Part shown: positions 1-6,835 of the stretch, piece by piece | Layout: the number at the start of each line of letters is the position of its first letter | Position numbering within the stretch: position 1 is the first letter of the stretch | IMG/VR virus record: IMGVR_UViG_3300045970_000407 | Span: 1-22,611 of that record | Source: a virus | Direction: 5' to 3' (one strand) | Length of the DNA stretch: 22,611 nt | Notes under the pieces: model-generated | Told to the model about the DNA's origin: nothing | The model's database searches: none | The model's input: the letters and a program-made list of their open reading frames with translations, nothing else | Position numbers and translations under genes: made by a program

Positions 1-103
1 GTCTATAAGTTGCATCAGAAGCTTGATAACAATGACCATATCGGTAGATAGGAGGAGTTGGTTGGGGGAATGATACAAATAGAAGTGCTAATAATTCAGC
101 CAT
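1..103 (-). CDS. Hypothetical protein, N-terminal fragment (cut by window edge)
   Basis: The leftward reading frame starts at ATG 103 and runs off the left edge after 34 codons, so only the N-terminus is visible. It opens with a hydrophobic stretch (MAELLALLFVSF) followed by a proline-rich stretch, which could be a short membrane or signal segment. The start overlaps the stop of the preceding gene as TAATG, and an AGGATT sequence lies just upstream. I do not recognise the family. Confidence 0.55.
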   Translation of the reverse strand, partial: MAELLALLFVSFPQPTPPIYRYGHCYQASDATYR

Positions 104-321
104 TATTCTAATCCTAAATTAACTCGTACAGTTTCATAAGAATCTTTCATACTTTGATAATCATACTCAAGTTCTTTAATTTCATCTAGTAATTGTACTC
201 TAGCATCTGAATGAAGTGTTGCTTCCTTCTTCCAGAATCCTAGATCTTCTTTTAAATCATCTATTGTTTTATGAGCTTCATTAAGTCTTTCGACTAATGC
301 TTCATAATCAATTCTAGTCAT
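103..321 (-). CDS. Small coiled-coil protein, unknown function
   Basis: A 72-residue, charged, helix-forming protein (starts MTRIDYEALVERL, ends NLGLE) with heptad-like Leu/Ile spacing over most of its length, consistent with a coiled coil. A longer frame exists to 429, but ATG 321 is preferred: it has a GGGGT ribosome site just upstream, and it leaves only an 8-base overlap with the stop of the upstream gene. The function is unknown. It is translationally linked to both neighbours. Confidence 0.7.
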   Translation of the reverse strand: MTRIDYEALVERLNEAHKTIDDLKEDLGFWKKEATLHSDARVQLLDEIKELEYDYQSMKDSYETVRVNLGLE

Positions 322-904
322 AAATACCCCGTTCATTTTTTGTAGCGGGACATAAGGTACAAATTTCCATCCTCTTCGCCAGTCCTGTATAGGTTTGCCA
401 GTTGTGTTTACAAGTACTTGACATTGCATCTCCGACTTTGTTCATTGCTGTTTGTAATTCTGCTACTCCATATAAAGTACCAGACCGCGAAGTTGTAACT
501 CCAATATTACCATTTACAGTTAGATTTTGAGTATTTACTAATTGATTTCCAAGTGTTACTCGTTCAATATCTACCTCATCAAATAGATATGAACTTAATC
601 CACCTGAAGAATAATGATCCATTGCAACTTGATAGCAATCACTTAGAACTTTCATTACAGTTCCTCTATCTCCTTTTTTTGTATTAGTACAAGCAACGCG
701 ATCAGATACCGTTTGAACTCTATCTCCTTGTTTAAATACTCTATAATAGACAATATCAATATCAGTATATCCATTAGCGGTAACTCCACTATCAAGAGAT
801 AAAGTATATTTACCATTAATAGCTACATCAATAGTTGCTGGTTGTTTATACAGATAACTACCTGGATCATTTACATAAACTCGATCACCAACTTGAAACG
901 CCAT
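314..904 (-). CDS. SH3/KOW-like tandem domain protein with C-terminal Cys/His motif
   Basis: A 196-residue protein starting MAFQVGDRVYV. ATG 904 is chosen because GGAAGGAGAT lies at good spacing; upstream codons overlap a small membrane gene. Two GDRV-type segments (about residues 4-10 and 59-64) each look like the start of an SH3/KOW-like small beta-barrel. The C-terminus carries CKHNW then CTLC, a C-x-H ... C-x-x-C pattern that could bind zinc. A similar C-terminal motif occurs in the protein at 17466-17699. The function is unknown; a nucleic-acid or protein adaptor role is only a guess. Confidence 0.7.
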   Translation of the reverse strand: MAFQVGDRVYVNDPGSYLYKQPATIDVAINGKYTLSLDSGVTANGYTDIDIVYYRVFKQGDRVQTVSDRVACTNTKKGDRGTVMKVLSDCYQVAMDHYSSGGLSSYLFDEVDIERVTLGNQLVNTQNLTVNGNIGVTTSRSGTLYGVAELQTAMNKVGDAMSSTCKHNWQTYTGLAKRMEICTLCPATKNERGIYD

Positions 905-905
905 A

Positions 906-1043
906 CTAATATCTCCTTCCGAATCGAATTTTCTTCTTCTCTTTCTTTGTTTGCTTAAACCTATACCAAAGTATACAAGTAGCAACTAGAGTATATACCA
1001 TTCCTAGTACAACGAAAAATGTAGCAGCAGTTTGAAAACTCAT
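906..1043 (-). CDS. Small single-pass membrane protein (45 aa)
   Basis: This short gene was found by reading the gap between the SH3-like gene and the phosphoesterase. It starts MSFQTAATFF, has one hydrophobic segment (about residues 7-27), then a strongly basic tail (KQTKKEKKKIRFGRRY). The TAG stop sits 1 base before the next ATG, and the codons for RFGRRY contain the GGAAGGAGAT ribosome site of the next gene. The topology suggests N-out/C-in by the positive-inside rule. A promoter-like sequence lies directly upstream (1058-1086). The function is unknown. Confidence 0.65.
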   Translation of the reverse strand: MSFQTAATFFVVLGMVYTLVATCILWYRFKQTKKEKKKIRFGRRY

Positions 1044-1057
1044 AGAACCTCTGATTT

Positions 1058-1086
1058 AGTATTTCATAGGTGTATAACTATGTCAA
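1058..1086 (-). promoter_or_regulatory. Leftward sigma70-like promoter
   Basis: On the minus strand TTGACA (1081-1086) is followed after 17 bases by AATACT (1058-1063), in front of the small membrane gene. The -35 overlaps the last bases of the phosphoesterase gene. Two sequence blocks around it (plus-strand TATTTCATAGG and ATGTCAACTAGA) recur together at 15915-15962 around another leftward promoter. The -10 matches consensus at only 4 of 6 positions. Confidence 0.45.
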
Positions 1087-1719
1087 CTAGATTTCTATTA
1101 CTTGTATTTTATTTGTTGGTCGGTAGCTTTCGTCGCATACACTTGCGTTATAGTATTTTGTATCACCTATTACCATTGATTGACCACCTTGATAGTGCAA
1201 ATGCCCACCAATTCCGATTTTTGGTTTTTTTAGTAAAATGGCAGCAAGTAGATCTTCATCCCCTACATGTTCCATTGTACGTTCTGCAATATCAAGGACT
1301 CCATGTGGCATACCATGACTAAAGAATATATCAAGGTTTACAGGCATATGACTCCAGTGTCTTGCCATTTCCTCTCCTCTATCTTTCATCCAATACCAAT
1401 TTCCATAACGTGGAGTGTTTGGACTCCCGTAGATTCGAAGTCCTTCAATCTCTATTAGATCATTAACTAAAAGAGTGATACCAAGATCTTTAGCTTCTTG
1501 TTTAATCATTGATACAAGATTTTCATTGCGACAATCATGGTTACCAAATGTAAAAAGTTTCCATTTGTGGGGAAGTTTAGAATAGTCTTGAAGGAATTTC
1601 TTCCATTCTTCTGTAGCTCCTCGGAATCCGAAGTCTCCGCAGTGAACCACGCAGTCAGAGTTAGGTACTTCTAGTGTATCTAATAGAGCGTGAGTATCAC
1701 TTAATAAAGTAATTTTCAT
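1087..1719 (-). CDS. Calcineurin-like metallophosphoesterase
   Basis: A 210-residue protein with the full metal-binding motif set of the calcineurin-like fold: SDTH (D8, H10), GDFG (D29), GNHD (residues 59-62), an FFSHG histidine and a GGHLH pair near residue 167. The LPHKW...GNHD arrangement resembles the MPPED type of small phosphoesterase. It probably cleaves a phosphoester using two metal ions; the substrate cannot be read from sequence (nucleotide, RNA or protein are possible). Its ATG overlaps the stop of the HNH gene as ATGA. The family call is firm, the role is not. Confidence 0.92.
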   Translation of the reverse strand: MKITLLSDTHALLDTLEVPNSDCVVHCGDFGFRGATEEWKKFLQDYSKLPHKWKLFTFGNHDCRNENLVSMIKQEAKDLGITLLVNDLIEIEGLRIYGSPNTPRYGNWYWMKDRGEEMARHWSHMPVNLDIFFSHGMPHGVLDIAERTMEHVGDEDLLAAILLKKPKIGIGGHLHYQGGQSMVIGDTKYYNASVCDESYRPTNKIQVIEI

Positions 1720-2186
1720 TTTTTATAATCTCCAACTGATTTACACATATCAATAAATTCTTCATCGGTTAGATCTCCTCTACAATGATTAACAATCCAA
1801 CCGACAATTCTTATATTATCTAATAAATATGGTAATGATGAATCAATTCTATCAACACTCGGTTTCCACCAATGATCTTCAATATTTAAATTTCTACCAG
1901 TTAATGCACATTTTTGTTCTTGTTTATTCCAGATTTCTTCTAGATGTTCTTTTGTTAAAGTAATAGATCCTATCCGTTTTCTAGAATTAGCTTTTCTTGC
2001 TAAATATGAGAACCAATTTTTAACTCTAGATTTTTTATCTTGACCTGATACACAATAAGTACAACTATATCCAGCATTCTGTTTTTTACTAAGATATCTT
2101 CGTAATCTATGTTTACGTATTTGGTTACACTGATTACAATGTTTTTCTAAGTATTTAGATTTCACATACACCATTCGGGCAGTCAT
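1716..2186 (-). CDS. HNH-type homing endonuclease, overlapping the nrdJ 3' end
   Basis: A 156-residue protein. The N-terminus has a Cys4 zinc site (C17-x2-C20 and C42-x2-C45) and a basic linker. The second half carries a phage-type HNH core: EQKCALTG, then SVDRID, then DNIRIV and a final VNHC. ATG 2186 is supported by AGAGGT just upstream, a site that lies inside nrdJ. The gene overlaps nrdJ by 32 bases in another frame. Free-standing HNH endonucleases beside phage ribonucleotide reductase genes are well known as selfish elements that cut a related allele. AT-rich codon use fits an invader. An intact nuclease is inferred, not shown. Confidence 0.82.
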   Translation of the reverse strand: MTARMVYVKSKYLEKHCNQCNQIRKHRLRRYLSKKQNAGYSCTYCVSGQDKKSRVKNWFSYLARKANSRKRIGSITLTKEHLEEIWNKQEQKCALTGRNLNIEDHWWKPSVDRIDSSLPYLLDNIRIVGWIVNHCRGDLTDEEFIDMCKSVGDYKK

Positions 2187-3927
2187 TAACTACCTCTAAC
2201 CCAATAACATGCGTTTCATTATATCTTTTTGTTGCTTCTTCAATTGATAAGGGTGTTAACGGTGGTAAATCAATAGTACCATCTTCTTTAACATATCCCC
2301 TAGTTCCATCTCTATAAAATGTTGTACCCTTTAGTTTTGGTAAGTACTTCAACCATAATTTTGACATATCTTCTATTGAATAATCATTAGGCATATTAAT
2401 AGTTTTTGATACTGCATTATCAGTCCACCGCTGAATGATTGCTTGAATTTCCATATGATCTTTAACTGTTAATTCGTGACTACTAATAAAATGTGATACG
2501 TCTTTTCCTTCTTCCATAAATTGGACAAACAATGGGTGAAACACAAGTTCTGTCTTGCGTTCTTCTTTATCATAATATCTACGTTCGTATGCGGTAGAAA
2601 AAATAGGTTCAATTCCGCTAGAGCAATTACCGCTTAATATAGATACTGTACCAGTTGGTGCTTCTGTTAGTATGGCGCAATTTCTAATTCCATGTTCCTT
2701 AACTAATGATCTAATCTTATGTGGCATTCTTTGCATGAAACCGCTTTCTATATGCTTCAAAGGTTCACAAGCAGGAAATGCTCCCTTTTCTACTGCAAGC
2801 ATTACAGAAGATTCATATGCAACCTTTGCAATGAATTTGTATAGCTTGTCTACAAACTTATTTCCTTCATCACTACCATACTGAAGACCAAGCATCGCTA
2901 GAGTGTCAGCAAGTCCTGTTGTTCCCATTCCAATGCGGCGCAACTTGTGAGACTTTGCTTTCATTTCCGGAAGTGGGTACGAGTTGACGGATAATACATT
3001 ATCAAGAAAACGTATAGCACTTCGAATAGTATCACCAAGCATAGCATAATCGATATGGTCTTTATTGACGAACCGGGAAAGAACCAGATGACCAAGGCAG
3101 CAGCAGTCATAAGACGAGAGAGCAATCTCGCCACAGGGATTCGTAGTAACCAAAGGTTCGATGTACGAGATATTACTTTCATTTTCAATCAACTCCCAAT
3201 TTAATAATCCAGGTTCTGCGCTATTATAAGCATTAGTTACAATTCTCTCCCAAAGTTCTTTAGCTTTGATAGACTTTTTGTATTTACCCTTCCAACTTAA
3301 TTCCCATTCTCCATCTTCTTGAACTGCTTTCTGAAACTTTGTAGCATTCTTTAATCTGATAGAAACATTGGCAAAAGTCAATTCTCCTTTAGTAAGTTTC
3401 GCGTCTAGGAATTCTAGAATGTCGGGATGATCGGCATCGAGACTAAACATAAGTGCCACTCTGCGAGCGCCACCATTCCGGACTGGTTTTGCACAAGCAT
3501 CTACTAGTCTCATTAGTTCTACTGGACCCGGACATTCTCCTCGTTGATCGCCAATAGGAGATCCTCTAGGTCTTACATCGCTGAAGTCAATACCGCATCC
3601 ACCACCTGTCATACTTACAACAACCATCTGTCTTGCTACTTCTCCCCAACCTTCTTTACTATCAAGTTGGTTAGTAAGTACAAAGCAATTAAGAAGTTGA
3701 GGATTATTACGACCGCTATTGTACCAAATACGACCACCAGGAACAAATAAGTTATCCACCAAAATAGAATAGAAAGTAGACTCATAATGTTTTTGTTTCT
3801 CAGTTGATTCTGCTAACGCCATTTGCTTTGCAATACGAGTACAAGCTTCTTCCCAAGTTTCTGTTGGAGTTAGTGCATATCTGTCTTTGAAAATTGTTTC
3901 AGAAAATCCTGTTGGTTTGAATGTCAT
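2155..3927 (-). CDS. nrdJ: Class II (adenosylcobalamin-dependent) ribonucleotide reductase
   Basis: This 590-residue protein reduces ribonucleotides to deoxyribonucleotides in the cytoplasm, supplying dNTPs for phage replication. Visible marks are LLNCFVL with C81 of the active-site disulfide, a glycine-rich TGGGCGIDFSDVRPRG stretch, NPCGE (N263, thiyl C265, E267), the CCCLGH partner cysteine near 275-277, RIGMGTTGLAD, and the class II-type APTGTVSI ... SSGIEPIF loop. The C-terminus CPNGVC (C583, C588) is the redox relay to thioredoxin/glutaredoxin. It is short: there is no N-terminal ATP-cone. No nrdB or nrdD is seen, consistent with a B12 radical source. The start has AAGAGGAAG upstream, inside a potential RNA switch. 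Confidence 0.93.
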   Translation of the reverse strand: MTFKPTGFSETIFKDRYALTPTETWEEACTRIAKQMALAESTEKQKHYESTFYSILVDNLFVPGGRIWYNSGRNNPQLLNCFVLTNQLDSKEGWGEVARQMVVVSMTGGGCGIDFSDVRPRGSPIGDQRGECPGPVELMRLVDACAKPVRNGGARRVALMFSLDADHPDILEFLDAKLTKGELTFANVSIRLKNATKFQKAVQEDGEWELSWKGKYKKSIKAKELWERIVTNAYNSAEPGLLNWELIENESNISYIEPLVTTNPCGEIALSSYDCCCLGHLVLSRFVNKDHIDYAMLGDTIRSAIRFLDNVLSVNSYPLPEMKAKSHKLRRIGMGTTGLADTLAMLGLQYGSDEGNKFVDKLYKFIAKVAYESSVMLAVEKGAFPACEPLKHIESGFMQRMPHKIRSLVKEHGIRNCAILTEAPTGTVSILSGNCSSGIEPIFSTAYERRYYDKEERKTELVFHPLFVQFMEEGKDVSHFISSHELTVKDHMEIQAIIQRWTDNAVSKTINMPNDYSIEDMSKLWLKYLPKLKGTTFYRDGTRGYVKEDGTIDLPPLTPLSIEEATKRYNETHVIGLEVVNDCPNGVCEI

Positions 3928-3936
3928 TGTTGTCTT

Positions 3937-3980
3937 CCTCTTGTTGAAAATGACAAGAGGACTTATTTCCCCTTGTCATT
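3937..3980 (-). promoter_or_regulatory. nrdJ leader with two mutually exclusive hairpins over the ribosome site
   Basis: Reading the minus-strand RNA, arm A AATGACAAGGGG (3980-3969) pairs with arm B CCTCTTGTCATT (3960-3949) over 12 bp including one G-U, with an 8-base loop. The first part of B, CCTCTTGT (3960-3953), also pairs perfectly with ACAAGAGG (3944-3937), which is the nrdJ ribosome binding site (9 bp with the flanking U-A pair). Only one fold can form at a time: A:B leaves the site free, B:C hides it. A:B is followed by UUUUC, so it could also act as a weak terminator. The leader is too short for a cobalamin riboswitch. Confidence 0.5.
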
Positions 3981-3983
3981 ATA
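3978..3983 (-). promoter_or_regulatory. Possible -10 element upstream of nrdJ
   Basis: A perfect minus-strand TATAAT lies about 50 bases before nrdJ, but no TTGACA-like -35 is present at 16-18 bases. If used, transcription would start inside arm A of the leader and shorten that hairpin, biasing the RNA towards the closed form. It could equally be part of a read-through leader. Confidence 0.25.
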
Positions 3984-4021
3984 AGCATAAGAAATGCTAT
4001 CGTTGTTCCTAAATCAGTCTA

Positions 4022-4330
4022 TCAAAATGGCGGATCTTTGTCTACTACTTTCTCTGGAATATTCTCAAGGCTCATTATTTCAAGTTCTGGGATATGTTCA
4101 ATCTCATTAAGATTCATACTGATATGACCTTCATCGATATTCCCTATATTAAATTCCTTAAGCTCCTGTAATGCAATAGTTAGATCATCAATGTTAATTG
4201 CAAATCGCTTTACATCAACTAGAATATCTACAAGGATTGAATTAGAATCTGTAGTACGTAGAGTCATAGCATCTGAAGTATCGTCTGAAACTTCAGGCAA
4301 AGTACATATCAAAGATTTCTTAATACTCAT
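4022..4330 (-). CDS. Acidic small protein with SSB-like C-terminal tip
   Basis: A 102-residue acidic protein of unknown family. The notable feature is its end, VVDKDPPF: an acidic tail closing in Asp-Pro-Pro-Phe, close to the D-D-D-I-P-F tip with which bacterial single-stranded DNA binding proteins recruit partners. I see no OB-fold pattern, so it is not an obvious SSB. It could mimic the SSB tail and bind SSB-interacting enzymes, but this is inference from seven residues. It overlaps the upstream gene by 11 bases and sits directly before nrdJ. Confidence 0.6.
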   Translation of the reverse strand: MSIKKSLICTLPEVSDDTSDAMTLRTTDSNSILVDILVDVKRFAINIDDLTIALQELKEFNIGNIDEGHISMNLNEIEHIPELEIMSLENIPEKVVDKDPPF

Positions 4331-4583
4331 TGTTCGAACTTTCTAATGGGACTCCTGTTACAAATCTTGCACGAAGATTCTTCTCTGTTTCTAAAAACAT
4401 ATCAAGTGCCATATTTCGTCCTTCGGATGGAAATAAACAAAATGTAGGATCAACATTATTTCTAAAATTTACATAGATAGTTTTATATGCTAGATTAAAA
4501 TCTTGTTGTTTTTTCTTATCATGGATTCTAGCTTCTACGTATCTGGATTGTGCCATATAGGAAGATAATACAAGATCTTTCAT
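4320..4583 (-). CDS. Hypothetical protein (87 aa)
   Basis: A small, mixed-charge protein (starts MKDLVLSSYMAQ) with no motif I recognise. ATG 4583 has a clear AAGGAGA ribosome site and overlaps the DUF3310 gene's stop by 4 bases. It overlaps the SSB-tail gene by 11 bases, so the three are probably co-translated. Confidence 0.65.
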   Translation of the reverse strand: MKDLVLSSYMAQSRYVEARIHDKKKQQDFNLAYKTIYVNFRNNVDPTFCLFPSEGRNMALDMFLETEKNLRARFVTGVPLESSNNEY

Positions 4584-4987
4584 ACAGAATCTCCTTTATC
4601 AATCTCTCTTTGAATGTACCAAATAGCTTTCTGAAGATCAGCTTTCTTTGTTCCTTTATGATTAGCTCTACTCAAGTATTTTACTGCATTTGCTAGTCTA
4701 AAGTTAAATCCTTTAGCTTCAATGAAGTCTATCGTTTCTACACCTCCAACTTTGTAATGAGAAGGATGATCTATTAGATTAGTTTCTTCTTTATTATATA
4801 ATGTAGAAACTGATAAATTAGGCACTAATTCAAATCTTGATGAACAATTAAAAATACCTAGTAACTTAATAAATCCATTTGTATGGTCGAAATCTTCAAT
4901 TTCTAAAATATCACCAACATTAATATTTTCATGGACTAGTTTATTATCACTAATGCAACGAACTTTATCTCCTACTTTAAAAATCAT
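4580..4987 (-). CDS. SH3-like domain fused to DUF3310 (T7 gp1.7-type)
   Basis: A 135-residue two-domain protein. Residues 1-55 (FKVGDKVRCI ... SRFELV) form an SH3/KOW-like module also present at the start of the protein at 10032-10646. Residues about 72-132 match DUF3310: DHPSHYKVGGVETIDFIEAK, then KYLSRANHKGTKKADLQKA and WYIQREID. T7 gp1.7, which carries DUF3310, is reported to be a nucleotide kinase, so a nucleotide role is possible. The ribosome site GGAGGT precedes ATG 4987. Confidence 0.85.
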   Translation of the reverse strand: MIFKVGDKVRCISDNKLVHENINVGDILEIEDFDHTNGFIKLLGIFNCSSRFELVPNLSVSTLYNKEETNLIDHPSHYKVGGVETIDFIEAKGFNFRLANAVKYLSRANHKGTKKADLQKAIWYIQREIDKGDSV

Positions 4988-5235
4988 GTAACCTCCATTA
5001 CCTTTCGAATCATTTCTATGCTTATAATCTCACACAAATCACCTTGAGTCAAGCCTAAAACATATGCTGCTTCATCAATTACTTGTCTTTGAATCTCTTC
5101 TATCTGTTGTTCTTTAGCTTCACAATAATAATCTTTATCAACTTCTTTTAATTGTTCATTAGTTTTCTTAATTATATCTTGTACTATTTCATCATTATCA
5201 ATTAACCATTGAATTATATCTTCATTACCATGCAT
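4984..5235 (-). CDS. Hypothetical helical protein (83 aa)
   Basis: An acidic, mostly helical small protein starting MHGNEDIIQWL. ATG 5235 is preferred over an ATG at 5265 because GGGAGA lies 6 bases upstream and the longer start would run deep into the upstream gene. It overlaps the upstream gene by 11 bases and the DUF3310 gene by 4. No recognised domain. Confidence 0.65.
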   Translation of the reverse strand: MHGNEDIIQWLIDNDEIVQDIIKKTNEQLKEVDKDYYCEAKEQQIEEIQRQVIDEAAYVLGLTQGDLCEIISIEMIRKVMEVT

Positions 5236-5428
5236 TATATATCTCCCAGTTTGGAAGTTCATCATTAGTAATAGTGATAGTATCTAGTTCAATCCTAGTA
5301 ATATTCCTTGTACTAATGTTATACCAAAAACCTTGTAATTCTAATCCCATTTCTACTTTTTTTATGTTGATCGGACCAAATACCACATCAATACACTTAG
5401 AATGTTTCCATAAATGTTGACTATCCAT
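5225..5428 (-). CDS. Hypothetical protein (67 aa)
   Basis: A small beta-rich looking protein (starts MDSQHLWKHSK, ends WEIYNAW) of unknown function. A GGGAG sequence lies 11 bases upstream of ATG 5428. It overlaps both neighbours, which supports translation in an operon. Confidence 0.6.
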   Translation of the reverse strand: MDSQHLWKHSKCIDVVFGPINIKKVEMGLELQGFWYNISTRNITRIELDTITITNDELPNWEIYNAW

Positions 5429-5681
5429 ACCGTTCTGTACTCCCTCTATTTCTTACTTCTTCATAAAAACTAGCACCTAAATCCTTCACTGCACTTTTAG
5501 CCTTACGCTTTAAGGATACTAGAGTATTTGCATTTCCGGCCTTTAAAACTTTACCTTCTGTACCTATTGTATATACAAGAGGTTTTAAATACAAGAATAT
5601 CTTTACGAATTCTTTACCACATAGAATTTCTGAGGATACAAGAAGATGTTCATTTATTTTTTTGTAAGTTAATCTAGTCAT
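5421..5681 (-). CDS. Hypothetical basic protein (86 aa)
   Basis: A lysine-rich protein (starts MTRLTYKKINEH). Its second half, with several KRKAKSAVKDLG-type basic residues, could bind nucleic acid, but no family is recognised. The start overlaps the upstream stop as ATGA and the end overlaps the next gene by 8 bases. Confidence 0.65.
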   Translation of the reverse strand: MTRLTYKKINEHLLVSSEILCGKEFVKIFLYLKPLVYTIGTEGKVLKAGNANTLVSLKRKAKSAVKDLGASFYEEVRNRGSTERYG

Positions 5682-5962
5682 TTCTCACCGAATTTCTTTT
5701 TTAGTTCATTCGCAGTTAAAATTCTGTCATCTTTAATAAAATACGCAACCACTTCCCTCAGCATGTCTGCGCGTCCTTGTTTTTTACCCTCTTGATAGGC
5801 AATGATTTCATCTCGCTTAGTTGGAAGATATATTCCATCTATACATTGCATACAAACTGCACCTGATCCGTGACCACATTCAACCGTTTTCTTTTCTTGC
5901 TTGGGTGGTGGTTTACACCCACCAAATTCATCTTGATATTCATTTACTTTTGCTTGTTTCAT
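5678..5962 (-). CDS. Hypothetical protein with Cys/His cluster (94 aa)
   Basis: A 94-residue protein with a central ECGHGSGAVCMQC cluster (C-G-H ... C-x-x-C, residues about 29-40) that could bind a metal, after a proline/lysine segment, followed by a helical C-terminal half (REVVAYFIKDD). The ribosome site is weak, and the start lies right after the methyltransferase stop. It may mark the downstream edge of the transferred module. Confidence 0.6.
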   Translation of the reverse strand: MKQAKVNEYQDEFGGCKPPPKQEKKTVECGHGSGAVCMQCIDGIYLPTKRDEIIAYQEGKKQGRADMLREVVAYFIKDDRILTANELKKKFGEK

Positions 5963-6559
5963 TTATTTTAAAATACCCCATTGTTCTGCCATTGCGTCTG
6001 CAATTCCTTGGAATGTTTTACTTCTCAATTTCCACCTATCTGGTGACGGCGGCAGATAGTGTAGACGTTCTCTTTTATTCTTAGGTAGCTTCATCATTTC
6101 TTCCTTCACGTTGTTTGTGTGGGTTAAAAGCGGTAAATTGTCTAACCACAAGCATGTAGCCTTACTTTCCATGTGCCCAGAAAATCCAATTATGCATAAA
6201 TACGCCAAGGAAATCATCGGGGTTTCGCAATCACAAATAATACAACCGTATCAGTTTAGGCACTTCTTTTTAATTGGCGCGTCCCATAACAGCTTGAAAA
6301 ACTTAGCCCCTTCTTCCATTTTCTTCCACCGAGTTTTATCAGTGTGCAAATGGCTAACGCCACTATTACAAAGAAACGTGCATGTAGGATGGCCTATAAG
6401 TAAGTCCCACTCACGCGATAAAACGTCCCTGATATCACACTGAAAATGATTGCCAGGCTTATCCGTCGATAAAAGATCGCAAGACCATGCATCATGACCC
6501 AGCTTTGCAAATGCGTCCCTAACAGTCCCCGAAAACTCACATGCCACTAAAACTCTCAT
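5963..6559 (-). pseudogene. Phage DNA methyltransferase (C5-type motifs), broken by an internal inversion
   Basis: The N-terminal part (ATG 6559, GGAGG ribosome site) has motif I-like ACEFSG (residues 6-11) and a motif IV-like HPTCTF with candidate catalytic C60, then hits a TGA at 6253-6251. The C-terminal part continues in the same frame (SKATCLWLDNLP, LPPSPDRWKLRSKTFQGIAD, AEQWG). The expected middle, ENPIMHKYAKEI ... IIQPYQF, is missing on this strand but is encoded on the opposite strand at 6173-6263. Flipping that segment restores an uninterrupted 198-residue protein. As written the gene is inactive. Family motifs are recalled; the base specificity is uncertain. Confidence 0.88.
6173..6263. 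other. 91-bp inverted segment inside the methyltransferase gene
   Basis: The segment is bounded by GTGCC (6173-6177) and GGCAC (6259-6263), perfect 5-bp inverted repeats with no extension. Read on the plus strand it encodes CPENPIMHKYAKEI then IGVSQSQIIQPYQFRH, the block missing from the minus-strand gene. The inversion keeps length, so N- and C-terminal parts remain in the same frame. At the joins the restored protein would read KCP and R where I recall Ile-Ala-Ile and Gly in relatives. Repeats this short fit replication template switching better than a site-specific recombinase. Confidence 0.85.
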
Positions 6560-6580
6560 CACTTATCCTCCAAGCTCTTG

Positions 6581-6835
6581 TTAATTTCCATCTACTCTAA
6601 GTCCGTTGTCACCTATGTTTGGGTCATCTATACTCTTGAGATACTCGCAGCATGGATATATTGCAACGTCTGTATGTGTGCCACATACCCGCCTAAGTGC
6701 TTCCTCACACCTCGCCAATCTATCCTTGAGGGTGTTGATCTCATCTTCCATATAATCACAGCCAAAATTAAAATCCCCAATGCGTTGAGTATTTCCACTT
6801 GGATAATGTATTTTTATATATTCTTCCCTATTCAT
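6581..6835 (-). CDS. Small phage protein with TLKDRLA helix (84 aa)
   Basis: An 84-residue protein: a Cys-containing N-terminal part, a central helix (INTLKDRLARCEEALRRV), then a CCEYLKSIDD segment. It is a partial paralogue of the next gene upstream, sharing TLKDRLA and EYLKS elements encoded by near-identical DNA. The start at 6835 overlaps the upstream stop as ATGA. Such proteins occur in accessory regions of phages; the function is unknown. G+C looks higher than in the flanking operons. Confidence 0.65.
   Translation of the reverse strand: MNREEYIKIHYPSGNTQRIGDFNFGCDYMEDEINTLKDRLARCEEALRRVCGTHTDVAIYPCCEYLKSIDDPNIGDNGLRVDGN

Noticed and set aside
2155-3927. Class I NrdA or class III NrdD
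   Set aside because: No C-terminal tyrosine pair pattern or nrdB partner, no glycyl-radical motif; the APTGTVSI and SSGIEPIF signature fits class II.
3928-4021. Cobalamin riboswitch before the B12-dependent reductase
   Set aside because: The gap is only 94 bases and shows no recognisable B12-box; such riboswitches are about 200 bases. The two-hairpin switch is a separate idea.
6173-6263. Site-specific invertible element or diversity-generating retroelement
   Set aside because: Only 5-bp end repeats, no invertase, no reverse transcriptase and no template repeat in the window. Template-switch inversion is simpler, although phase variation is not excluded.
6111-6443. Plus-strand open frame across the methyltransferase region
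   Set aside because: Only the part from 6173 to 6263 resembles the methyltransferase; the rest is antisense shadow. It is explained by the inverted segment, not by a separate gene.
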